From the NCBI GenBank assembly GCA_016787725.1, contig JAEUTZ010000026.1, positions 31,037 through 95,036 of the forward strand: a stretch of DNA of 64,000 bases. Reading direction: 5' to 3'. Under the pieces are notes generated by a model. The model was not told the origin of the DNA. It worked only from the letters and a program-made list of their open reading frames with translations, and made no database searches. The stretch's first letter is position 1; each line of letters begins with the position of its first letter. Made by a program: the position numbers and the translations under genes. Below are positions 26,301 through 34,110 of this stretch, piece by piece. Origin of the DNA: Cyclobacteriaceae bacterium. GTDB lineage: Bacteria; Bacteroidota; Bacteroidia; Cytophagales; Cyclobacteriaceae.

Positions 26301-28518
26301 CGAAGTTGAATACGTCTGGGTAGCCACAACGAATTCAGATTTAAGTTCAGACATAGAAGTTCTTAATAATTCAAATAGCCCAACGTATGATCCGGCTCCA
26401 ATCTCAGTAACCACCTGGTATCGCAGAGGTGCCCGTAGGGCCGGATGTGTTGAATTTGTCGGGGAGTCTAATTGGATTAAGAAGCAGGTCTTCCAAAATG
26501 TAACCAGTGCAGGAACCATTGCTGCCAACCAACAAAACTGCGGTCCCTTTACTCCGACACTTCTTACCTCGATCACCCCGGCACAAGCAGGTCCGGAACA
26601 GGTTATCGAATACCAGTGGATGAGCAGCACGGTGGATGTCCCCAACACAGAAGGTAATCCTTATTGGAAACCCATAGCCGGGGCGACTGCAGAAACTTAT
26701 CAACCCGGAGCATTAGGACAATCTACCTACTTTATCCGCTGTGCACGAGTACAAGGCTGTTCATTTGTTGGGGCAACAACCGAAAGTAATAAAGTGAGTA
26801 TTCACATTTTTGAAAATGTTAAGAATGCAGGTACCATTGCTGCCGATCAACAGAACTGCGGGCCGTTCACTCCGGCACCGTTAACCAGCGTTTCTCCGGC
26901 CGTGGCATTACCCGGACAAATCATCGAATACCAGTGGATGAGCAGCACAGTCAATGTTCCTAACACGTTGGGAAATCCTTATTGGACACCGATCTTTGGT
27001 GCAACCGAAGCCACCTATCAATCAGGTCCATTGGATGTAACTACCTATTTCATTCGCTGTGCGCGGGTTCAGGGCTGCTCTTTTATTGGATCCACCACGG
27101 AAAGCAATACAGTATCCATTACCGTACTGCCGATTCCTGTTGCTACGCTCACCGCAGTTAATGGTACGTGTTTAAATGGAAATCTCGGAAGTGCTACCGT
27201 ACATGTTACCGGAGGTCAGGAACCCTTTACTTACCTGTGGAATACCGGGGCCACGACAGCCTCGATTGACAACCTGGAAGCGGGTGAGTATACCGTTGTT
27301 GTTACGGATGCAAATCAATGCAGTACCACGGCTGCTGCTTCTGTTACCACAGAGAATTGTATCCCCGTTCTGGATCTAAATCTGACATCCGAATGCTATG
27401 AGGACCCTGCGGAGCGCAGATGGCGCATTACCAATCCGAATGATTTTGATGTTGAGGTTACCTGGAGGGTTTATGGTTCTACTCAAACCGGAACCCTTAC
27501 GGCCGCACCAGGAATAACGTATTTCATAACCATCGCTCAAGCCGGTCCGAACACAACGATCATTGAATGGTTGAATGAGAAGGGTGAACTGAAACAAGTT
27601 ACCAAAGCCTCGAGCAACAAACCTTGTTGTCTGCCTTCCGCGATCACAGAGCGGGTGGTTGATTTTGACCAGGGCCAGCGAAGGGATGGTAAAGACATCA
27701 TTTGGTATCGAAGCAACCCCGACAAAGCATTGGGTAAAGCCGATGCAAAAGATTCACCGCACGGTGGAATCCGGTTTGTTTCCCTTGGATTTGGCGGATC
27801 CATCACCCTCGAGTTTGACAACCAGTTGTGTGATAAACCCGGAAATGACTTGCGGGTATATGAAACCAGCTATGGCAACCCGATTTTTGCCTTGTATCCG
27901 GAACAAGCCGAGGTATTCGTTTCGCAGGATGGCAATACCTGGAAATCGTTGGGTCGTACCAACACCACAACTCCCAGCGTCAACTGTCGGGTTAAACTGG
28001 ATACTGATTTTGATATCAGTGGTGCTTATTCCTGGATTAAATTTGTTCGGGTAGTGGATGTCACGAATCCAAATGCGAAAATGTTGAATCCAGCCAAGTG
28101 CACACCACTCCCGGTAACGGTCTTCAATAAAGCCTCGGATGGTTTTGATCTGGACGCCATTGAAAGCCTGGAGAATGGCAATCCGAATGGATGGCCGTCT
28201 GGTCGCGAAATGGCCGATGCCGAAGAGAAGGAGGAAGTGATTTTCATTTCCAACCCTTCCGCCATGATTTACCCTAACCCGGTTGAGCGTGAACTACTCA
28301 TCGATCTGGAAGAGGAAGAAGAGTTTGTTATAAAGGAAGATGAAGCTGTCCATCTGGAAATTATGGATATGAAAGGCGTACGTCATCAATCGTTAAATCA
28401 CAATCTGGATAATGGCCTGATCATCCGGTGCGATGTAAGTTCCTTGTCACCCGGTCTATACCTGGCCAGAACACAAACCAACGGCATCATCCGGACATAT
28501 AAGTTTGTGAAGCAATAA
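23338..28518 (+). CDS. Giant multidomain T9SS-secreted surface protein (propeller, HYR and SprB repeats)
   Basis: A 1,726-residue secreted protein. Domains in order: signal peptide (ending VVLWAQ); a repeat region of about 440 residues with the motif KTxDGGY and DYWxVKxNxxG that looks like a beta propeller; five HYR (hyalin-type) repeats at about 463-878, each containing ATDxxGN; a SprB-type repeat (879-955); three related Ig-like modules (956-1263), the last two nearly identical; a second SprB repeat (1264-1341); a short linker domain; a cell-surface beta-sandwich domain (1432-1615); and a T9SS type A sorting domain from about 1640 (YPNPVERELLIDL to TYKFVKQ). Such proteins in Cytophagales act in adhesion, gliding or substrate binding. 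A Tyr/Cys-rich insert lies at about 284-330. The role here is inferred from the architecture only. Confidence 0.93.
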   Translation: MKAIFTLIFSLVSVVLWAQAPAVEWDKSFGTSNNEFGRALVKTQDGGYLMGGEVSVASNDFLVIKVNAAGNEEWRYSYDNNGNYDRLNSIAENIDGGFVLGGYTYSSVGNYDYWIVKINANGITEWTVQLDGNSTDMLEAIKVDPFGDIVVGGYSVSGMGGDKTEPSRGGYDMWVVKLNNNGYKIWDKTIGGSSDDLLMSIDITSTGDYLLGGYSYSSISGEKTETSRGGSDYWLVKTNSAGNIIWNKTIGGSSADILSDVKELPNGEIALAGYSQSLASGDKTQNTFYYPQTFSYTNCYQRSYRCGWSTCYETVCYPVYYTNYDTDYWIVKLSALGGKIWDRDFGSGGSFPYDNATNVSVLNGEILITGYSNGNANSIKSENSRGGNDAWLIKLDLNGNKLWDKTIGGNSNDQSDTNESVVINGGKITFLASSYSPVSGDKTSPNFGGSDFWLVSLVTEPGDEEPPVISGMPIDILAENDPGSCYTVVTWIPPTATDNKGVVSFTSNYQPGDLFSYGANQVIYTATDAAGNSTQASFYVYVQDNEAPTFAYIPENIIAEAVAESCSATVELPEIVALDNCEEIFLFATRSDGEEIPLTDPYPVGVTTITYEAYDMAENLATLSFTITVVDNQPPTFNEEDVLIEISADPGLCMATVTVPEIEAYDDCGVSVTRTFDLDGTEIDDPGTLFQVGTTTITYTATDAGGNEAFLTITVVVIDNESPVITQLAPIEVDTEPGACSATINLPRPITTDNCAIASVTKAYEGDVYPVGETIITWTVVDIHGNTTTTTQTIVVKDITPPTIVQSENIILSGCEPIAIWETPVAADACGSVTIDQTAGPESGSPFEAGSTTTITYTATDVEGNQTSMSFTVTRDPELMVNASVTNGTCTNGNLGSIAIEVTGGMEPYTYSWSSGETTADLSELPAGEYLLTVTDSRGCSKEQTIVITTVPCCNVTAGGLIEGDESNCGPFNPAPIVSTELPSGGLGEVEYVWVATTNSDLSSDIEVLNNSNSPTYDPAPISVTTWYRRGARRAGCVEFVGESNWIKKQVFQNVTSAGTIAANQQNCGPFTPTLLTSITPAQAGPEQVIEYQWMSSTVDVPNTEGNPYWKPIAGATAETYQPGALGQSTYFIRCARVQGCSFVGATTESNKVSIHIFENVKNAGTIAADQQNCGPFTPAPLTSVSPAVALPGQIIEYQWMSSTVNVPNTLGNPYWTPIFGATEATYQSGPLDVTTYFIRCARVQGCSFIGSTTESNTVSITVLPIPVATLTAVNGTCLNGNLGSATVHVTGGQEPFTYLWNTGATTASIDNLEAGEYTVVVTDANQCSTTAAASVTTENCIPVLDLNLTSECYEDPAERRWRITNPNDFDVEVTWRVYGSTQTGTLTAAPGITYFITIAQAGPNTTIIEWLNEKGELKQVTKASSNKPCCLPSAITERVVDFDQGQRRDGKDIIWYRSNPDKALGKADAKDSPHGGIRFVSLGFGGSITLEFDNQLCDKPGNDLRVYETSYGNPIFALYPEQAEVFVSQDGNTWKSLGRTNTTTPSVNCRVKLDTDFDISGAYSWIKFVRVVDVTNPNAKMLNPAKCTPLPVTVFNKASDGFDLDAIESLENGNPNGWPSGREMADAEEKEEVIFISNPSAMIYPNPVERELLIDLEEEEEFVIKEDEAVHLEIMDMKGVRHQSLNHNLDNGLIIRCDVSSLSPGLYLARTQTNGIIRTYKFVKQ

Positions 28519-28534
28519 ATTCTAATTGATTCCC

Positions 28535-28569
28535 AAAAAAGGAGATCTCAGACTTGGGTCTCCTTTTTT
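28535..28569. terminator. Terminator after the giant surface protein gene
   Basis: An 11-bp perfect stem (AAAAAAGGAGA with TCTCCTTTTTT) around a 13-base loop. T tracts on both strands allow it to act for the convergent antiporter gene (stop at 28604) too. Confidence 0.88.
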
Positions 28570-28603
28570 GTTTCCCACAGGTGTGAAGATAATACCATGC
28601 GTG

Positions 28604-29587
28604 CTACTCGAGTGTAAACATCATAAGAATATAGATGATCAGAATAGCTAATGTGTCTAGGCTTAATCGCCAGACTTTCTTTTGTGGTCGAATGGTTAAC
28701 CCCAAAGCAACTATTGCGGTCATGAGAATGGAGGCCAAAATAGAAAGCAAATGGGTGCTGGAAATGGCTGCGTACAAAGATCCCGTACTATAAAATAAGT
28801 CGCTGATAGCCAGAATAAAAATATTAAAAACGTTACTCCCTAATAAATTCCCCATCGCCATATCCAAAGCACCAATACGCAATGCAGAAAGGGAGATTAC
28901 AAGTTCGGGCAACGAAGTAGTTATCGCCAGAAATAAGGTTCCGAAAAACGAATCGCTTAAACCAGTTTGTAGAGCAATGTTCTCTCCAAAATAAGGGAGA
29001 AATAAGGCAGCAGCAATTACAATCAATGCATGGATGCTATAAATGGATAATGCCTTTTTGAGTTCACCCCCATTCCGCGGTGCCGTACCCACAATGGCTT
29101 CTCCCGTTGAGTTAGCTTGTTCCTGTATGAAAATACCCCGCACAGCTGCCACGTATAACAGCACCAAGAGTGGAGTGAATGGACTAACCCATAATAGGTT
29201 GGGCATCTGTGGCGCTATGATAATCGCCACACCGGCTACGGCCAATAACATAATACTAAACGAACCGGCAACCAGGTGACTAGTCTTTACAAGAGATGTA
29301 ATCGGTCGTTTTACCATCACATCCAGAACGGAGAGAATCAATAGGTTAAAGGCACAACTCCCAAGAATATTTCCGGCTGCCAGGTTTGGTGCCCCTACTA
29401 CTATTACGGAACTTAACCCGGTAACAAGCTCGGGCAACGAAGTTACTGTAGCCATCAAAATCAATCCAATCCAGGCTGCACTTAAGCCGGTTAGTTCGGC
29501 CAATCGATTTCCGTACTTTGAAAGTTGGGTACCACTAAAGGTGATTAATGCTGCGCAAAATAGGAATCCTCCAATATCGATTATCAT
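28604..29587 (-). CDS. Calcium/sodium antiporter, CaCA (YrbG-like) family
   Basis: A 327-residue inner-membrane exchanger that expels Ca2+ in return for Na+ or H+. It has two inverted halves of about five hydrophobic segments each. The signature motifs are ATVTSLPELVTG with NILGSCAFNLLILS in the first half, and AITTSLPELVIS with NLLGSNVFNIFILA in the second; their Glu and Asn side chains form the cation sites. The length matches bacterial YrbG. The gene is about 90 bases downstream of ppdK on the same strand, separated by a terminator. Ion choice is inferred from the family. Confidence 0.93.
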   Translation of the reverse strand: MIIDIGGFLFCAALITFSGTQLSKYGNRLAELTGLSAAWIGLILMATVTSLPELVTGLSSVIVVGAPNLAAGNILGSCAFNLLILSVLDVMVKRPITSLVKTSHLVAGSFSIMLLAVAGVAIIIAPQMPNLLWVSPFTPLLVLLYVAAVRGIFIQEQANSTGEAIVGTAPRNGGELKKALSIYSIHALIVIAAALFLPYFGENIALQTGLSDSFFGTLFLAITTSLPELVISLSALRIGALDMAMGNLLGSNVFNIFILAISDLFYSTGSLYAAISSTHLLSILASILMTAIVALGLTIRPQKKVWRLSLDTLAILIIYILMMFTLE

Positions 29588-29623
29588 TGCTTCTTTTCAA
29601 TACAAAGAAAATCCAAATAAAAT

Positions 29624-29652
29624 AAAAAAAGTGCAGGCCCGTGGACCTGCAC
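29624..29652 (-). terminator. Terminator of ppdK
   Basis: On the minus strand GTGCAGG and CCTGCAC pair (7 bp, plus an inner 2-bp extension after a mismatch) and a run of seven T follows. It begins 25 bases after the ppdK stop. Confidence 0.85.
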
Positions 29653-29676
29653 CTGGACACTGTTCTTACCTGCCCA

Positions 29677-32487
29677 TTATTTTGACAACAATTTGGCGTG
29701 TGCGGCTGCCAGGCGGGCGACCGGTACACGTGGGCCTGAGCAAGAAACGTAGGTTAGGCCAATTTCATGGCAGAACTGGATGGACTCCGGATGACCACCA
29801 TGTTCACCGCAGATGCCCACTTTCAATTCCGGGTTCTTCTTGCGGCCTTCATCAACGGCCATCTTCATCAGTTTGCCCATGGCTTTGCGATCCAGCACTT
29901 CAAACGGGTTGTCCTTTAACACGTTTTGCGTGATGTAGAACGGAAGGAATTTATTTTCAGCATCCTCGCGTGAGAAGGAGAACGTTGCTTGTGTCAAATC
30001 ATTTGTGCCGAAAGAGAAGAACTCCGCCACATTGGCCAATTCCTCCGCTTGCAAGCAAGCGCGAACCACTTCGATCATGGTACCAAACTTAAATTGTAGT
30101 TTGATTTTTCGCTGGCTTTCGATTTGATTTCTGATTTCATCCACAAACACTTTCACCTGATCCAATTCCTCCGCGGTACAAACCTGAGGCACCATGATTT
30201 CGGGCCGTACATCGGTACCAGCAACCTGGCATTCAGCTGTCGCTTCCAGTATGGCCTGCACTTGCATGCGATAGATTTCGGGGAACGTTAATCCCAACCG
30301 CACACCGCGGTGGCCTAGCATCGGGTTCACCTCATGTAACTCGCGCACTTTGCGCAACATTTGGCCTTTCTTTTCAATGGCTTTTTCAATCAATTCAACA
30401 CCGGCCAACGTAAACGGCTCGCTAGAACGCTCGGCAATCGTTAAGTCGGCATTCAATAACCGCAGGCTGCTGAACAAATCGGTAACACCGCTCACGGTTC
30501 CTTTCAGCTTCAGAAGATGTTCCACTTCATCCTTTAATACATCTTCCGTAGGTAAGAACTCGTGGATGGGTGGATCCAATAAGCGCACCGTAACAGGCTT
30601 CCCTTTCATGGCCGTAAAAATTTCAATAAAATCTTTACGCTGAATATCTTTCAATCGGTTCAATGCGGACTCGCGATCTTCTTTCGTAGCAGCTAAAATC
30701 ATTTCCACAACAATCGGCAAACGGTCCACATCATTGAACATGCGCTCGGTGCGACACAACCCAATGCCCATGGCACCAAAGGTCAACGCCTTTTGAGCTG
30801 CGGATGGGGTATCGGCATTGGCCATTACTTTGAGACGCGATACTTCATCGGCCCATCCCAATACGGTTTTTAGTTCTTTTGAAAAGGTTGGTTCAACTGT
30901 AGGAATCACTCCTTTATATACATACCCCGTTCCCCCATCTATGGTAATGTAGTCGCCTTCGTGTAAAATCTTGTCGCCAATTTCTGCCTGGCGTAGTTTT
31001 ACATCTACCTTAATTCCCTCTGCTCCGGCTACGCAAGGTTTGCCCATTCCGCGAGCCACTACCGCTGCGTGCGAAGTCTTGCCCCCCCGGCTGGTTAGAA
31101 TTCCCTGCGATGCAAAAAATCCGTGAATGTCTTCCGGCTTGGTTTCTTCGCGAACCAGGATCACTTTTTCACCGGAACGACCCAACAACTCAGCCCGGTC
31201 AGCATCAAACACAACATGCCCCGAGGCTGCTCCCGGAGAAGCTGGAAGTCCTTGTGCCAGCGGTTCAATTTTGTGCGTTGAATCCAGGCGCGGGTGTAAC
31301 AGTTGCTCTAGCATATCGGGTTTAATACGAAGTAATGCTTGCTCTTTGGTGATCAACCCCTCTTTTACCATTTCCACGGAAGTACGAACCAACGCGGTGG
31401 TATTCATCTTCCCATTACGGGTTTGCAGACAATACAATACACCCTTTTCGATGGTGTATTCAAAGTCCTGTACTTCTTTATAGTGGGATTCGAGTTTGTT
31501 GCGAAGCACCTCTAATTGCTTATATAAATCTGGCATTTCCGCTGCCAACATAGTCACCGGCTTGGGTGTGCGGATGCCCGCCACCACATCTTCTCCCTGT
31601 GCGTTCGTCAGGTATTCACCAAACATCACGTTCTCTCCCGTACCAGGATCGCGGGTGAAGCCCACACCGGTAGCACAGTCATTGCCCATGTTTCCAAACA
31701 CCATCGTTACCACATTCACAGCCGTACCGTTGGCCATGGCCGGGGTAATCTTAAATTCTCTGCGGTAATCGACTGCCCGCTTGCCCATCCATGAGTTGAA
31801 CACCGCCTTGATTGCGATTTCCAATTGCTCATATACATCTTCCGGAAATGGTTTACCGGTATGATCGCGAACAACACCCAGAAAGCGGTCGCTGATTTCT
31901 TTCAGATCATTAGTATGTAAGCCAACATCCACTTTCACCCCCGCTTTACGCTTAACTTCTTCAAAGTGAAGATCAAATTTTTCATCCGGTACGCCCAGCG
32001 CTACTTTTCCGAATAATTGAATAAATCTGCGGTAGGCATCATAGCCAAAGCGTTCGTTGTTCGTCTGATTGATTAAGCCCTTTAAGGTTTTGGAGTTCAG
32101 GCCAAGGTTTAGGATCGTATCCATCATACCGGGCATTGACATGGCGGAACCTGAACGCACTGAAACGAGGAGTGGATTTTCAGCGTCCCCGAATTTCTTT
32201 CCGGTAGCCTTCTCTAATGCCACCATATTTTCGCGTACCTGATCCATCACCCCGGCTGGAAGTTTGCGGTCGGGCTCTGCGAGATAGGTTAAACAGGTCT
32301 CCGTTGTTACAACAAATCCGGAAGGCACATTAAGGCCTATCTGGGTCATTTCGCATAGGTTAGCACCTTTGCCACCCAGCAATTGCTTGTTCTTTCCATC
32401 CCCTTCATGAAAAGAATAAACAAATTTTTTCGTTTTCATGGTTTCGGGCTTTTTGGAAGTGGGTTTCTCGAGTATTGCAGTGTCCAT
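29677..32487 (-). CDS. ppdK: Pyruvate, phosphate dikinase
   Basis: A 936-residue enzyme converting pyruvate, ATP and phosphate to phosphoenolpyruvate, AMP and pyrophosphate, and the reverse, linking gluconeogenesis and glycolysis. The N-terminal ATP-grasp domain begins KKFVYSFHEGDGKNKQLLGG; the phosphohistidine domain carries GGKTSHAAVVARGMGKPCVAG, whose His shuttles the phosphate; the C-terminal TIM barrel has the catalytic Cys in KVGICGEHGGHPES and the metal-binding region MPGMMDT in the N-domain. An ATG at 32439 (MKTKKFVYSF) is an alternative start that removes 16 unusual residues; family members usually begin there. The gene is divergent from the E2 gene, with a palindrome-rich gap of 269 bases. 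Confidence 0.96.
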   Translation of the reverse strand: MDTAILEKPTSKKPETMKTKKFVYSFHEGDGKNKQLLGGKGANLCEMTQIGLNVPSGFVVTTETCLTYLAEPDRKLPAGVMDQVRENMVALEKATGKKFGDAENPLLVSVRSGSAMSMPGMMDTILNLGLNSKTLKGLINQTNNERFGYDAYRRFIQLFGKVALGVPDEKFDLHFEEVKRKAGVKVDVGLHTNDLKEISDRFLGVVRDHTGKPFPEDVYEQLEIAIKAVFNSWMGKRAVDYRREFKITPAMANGTAVNVVTMVFGNMGNDCATGVGFTRDPGTGENVMFGEYLTNAQGEDVVAGIRTPKPVTMLAAEMPDLYKQLEVLRNKLESHYKEVQDFEYTIEKGVLYCLQTRNGKMNTTALVRTSVEMVKEGLITKEQALLRIKPDMLEQLLHPRLDSTHKIEPLAQGLPASPGAASGHVVFDADRAELLGRSGEKVILVREETKPEDIHGFFASQGILTSRGGKTSHAAVVARGMGKPCVAGAEGIKVDVKLRQAEIGDKILHEGDYITIDGGTGYVYKGVIPTVEPTFSKELKTVLGWADEVSRLKVMANADTPSAAQKALTFGAMGIGLCRTERMFNDVDRLPIVVEMILAATKEDRESALNRLKDIQRKDFIEIFTAMKGKPVTVRLLDPPIHEFLPTEDVLKDEVEHLLKLKGTVSGVTDLFSSLRLLNADLTIAERSSEPFTLAGVELIEKAIEKKGQMLRKVRELHEVNPMLGHRGVRLGLTFPEIYRMQVQAILEATAECQVAGTDVRPEIMVPQVCTAEELDQVKVFVDEIRNQIESQRKIKLQFKFGTMIEVVRACLQAEELANVAEFFSFGTNDLTQATFSFSREDAENKFLPFYITQNVLKDNPFEVLDRKAMGKLMKMAVDEGRKKNPELKVGICGEHGGHPESIQFCHEIGLTYVSCSGPRVPVARLAAAHAKLLSK

Positions 32488-32542
32488 AACTTCTGTGTTT
32501 TAGTATGCCCGAATGTCATATCCTTAAACACCTTAAAGAATG

Positions 32543-32637
32543 ACTTCCATCAGGAAGTAGCCAGATTGTAATCAGTCATTTTTTTGTGAAAAGTGAGATG
32601 ATTTTATCATCCCTGACAAATACCATAGAATATTCTA
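32543..32637. promoter_or_regulatory. Three palindromes in the ppdK/E2 divergent region
   Basis: The 269-base gap between ppdK and the E2 gene carries ACTTCC-N4-GGAAGT (32543-32558), GATGAT-N3-ATCATC (32597-32611) and the 12-bp perfect palindrome TAGAATATTCTA (32626-32637). They may be operators for one or both genes, or structure in the ppdK leader. No clear TAnnTTTG box was found for either gene. The evidence is limited to symmetry. Confidence 0.35.
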
Positions 32638-32756
32638 AAAAGCTGGCCATAAGCAAATAGAAATGGGCCAGTAAGCCTCACTTCCGAATAGCTGGGTGGT
32701 GTCCTCGAATCCTGTCAAAAATGTTAACTTGCGTGATCAAAACAAACGATTGAATC

Positions 32757-34061
32757 ATGGCGCTGGTAGAACTGATCATGCCAAAAATGGGTGAAAGCAT
32801 AATGGAAGCAACCATCCTTTCCTGGCTAAAAAAACCCGGTGATAAGATTGAACAGGACGAATCGGTACTGGAAGTGGCCACCGACAAGGTGGATACCGAA
32901 GTGCCTTCCACTCATGGAGGCATCCTGAAGGAAATTCTTGCACAAAAGGGTGACGTGGTGAAAGTGGGCAAGCCAATCGCTATTATTTCTACCGTGGGAG
33001 ATGAAGAGGCTTCACCCGTTGCTCCGAAAGCAGCAGCAAAGCCGAAACCAGAAAGTAAACCAGCCCCTATCGTAGCTGGACCCATCGCCACCAACGGTTC
33101 GGGTACAGTCCATGTAACCGATTATAAATCCTCGACACGCTTTTACTCTCCGTTGGTAAAGAACATTGCTAAAGAAGAGAATATAGCCGTGACGGAACTG
33201 GAGACAATTCCCGGAACTGGACTTGAAGGACGGGTAACCAAAAAAGATCTGCTTTCCTATTTGCAACACCGTAAACTGGGTCAAACCATTTCGGCTGTTC
33301 AGCAAAAGGTTTCCGGTGCATCAATGCCACTGGTTCCGGCCTCTATTAATGCCGGAGATGAGATCATCCAGATGGACCGGATGCGCAAGATGATCGCTGA
33401 TCGTATGGTTGATTCGAAACGAACAGCCCCTCATGTTACCTCCTTTGTTGAGGCCGATGTAACCAACATTGTCTTCTGGCGCAATAAAATGAAAAATGAA
33501 TTTCAGAAACGCGAAGGTGATGCGTTAACCTTCACTCCGATTTTCATCGAAGCAATTGTGTTGGCCATCAAAGATTATCCAATGATCAACATACAGGTAG
33601 AGGGTGACCGGATTATTAAGAAAAAGGAAATTAATATCGGGATGGCGGTAGCCCTACCGAGTGGCAACCTGATCGTGCCGGTAATTAAAAATGCGGATCA
33701 ATATAGCCTTACCGGATTAGCCAAAGCCGTTAATGATCTGGCCAGGCGCGCACGCGAAAACAAACTTAAACCTGATGAACTAACCGGAGGCACCTTTACG
33801 ATTTCAAATGTCGGCTCCTTTGGGAATGTCATGGGCACCCCCATTATCGTTCAGCCCCAGGTGGGCATCATTGCAGTGGGAGCCATTCAGAAAAAACCTG
33901 CCGTTGTTGAAACTCCGTATGGAGATGCCATAGCCATCCGACATAAGATGTTCTTATCACATTCTTATGATCATCGGGTGGTGGATGGATCGCTGGGGGG
34001 CAGTATGGTAAGGCGTGTAGCCGACTACCTTGAAAAATTTGATATCGAGCGGTCCATATAG
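32757..34061 (+). CDS. 2-oxoacid dehydrogenase E2 component (dihydrolipoamide acyltransferase)
   Basis: A 434-residue core subunit of a pyruvate, 2-oxoglutarate or branched-chain 2-oxoacid dehydrogenase complex. The lipoyl domain covers residues 1-78, with the lipoylated Lys44 in VATDKVDTEV. A Pro/Ala-rich linker leads to the E1/E3-binding domain (about 128-165, YSPLVKNIAKEENIAVTELE). The catalytic acyltransferase domain follows from about 200, with the motif SHSYDHRVVDG near the end. The lipoyl motif DTEVPS and the overall pattern resemble branched-chain E2 most, but no E1 or E3 gene is next to it, so the substrate is open. Confidence 0.9.
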   Translation: MALVELIMPKMGESIMEATILSWLKKPGDKIEQDESVLEVATDKVDTEVPSTHGGILKEILAQKGDVVKVGKPIAIISTVGDEEASPVAPKAAAKPKPESKPAPIVAGPIATNGSGTVHVTDYKSSTRFYSPLVKNIAKEENIAVTELETIPGTGLEGRVTKKDLLSYLQHRKLGQTISAVQQKVSGASMPLVPASINAGDEIIQMDRMRKMIADRMVDSKRTAPHVTSFVEADVTNIVFWRNKMKNEFQKREGDALTFTPIFIEAIVLAIKDYPMINIQVEGDRIIKKKEINIGMAVALPSGNLIVPVIKNADQYSLTGLAKAVNDLARRARENKLKPDELTGGTFTISNVGSFGNVMGTPIIVQPQVGIIAVGAIQKKPAVVETPYGDAIAIRHKMFLSHSYDHRVVDGSLGGSMVRRVADYLEKFDIERSI

Positions 34062-34110
34062 GAAACTCAACACACTCACTCAACCTTATTTTAAAAGTCA
34101 ATCTTCTGAT

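Noticed and set aside
26067-26648. 193-residue frame on the minus strand inside the giant protein gene
   Set aside because: It lies wholly within repeat-encoding DNA, which tends to leave open antisense frames, and shows no domain or signal.
26493-27130. Considered whether the duplicated modules mark an inserted mobile element
   Set aside because: There are no terminal inverted repeats or transposase, and the copies keep the reading frame and domain borders, so domain duplication explains them.
34030-34110. Upstream ATG extending the cystathionine enzyme by 27 residues
   Set aside because: It would overlap the E2 gene by 32 bases and adds residues not found in the family, whereas the ATG at 34111 gives the standard MKFGTKAVHAG start.
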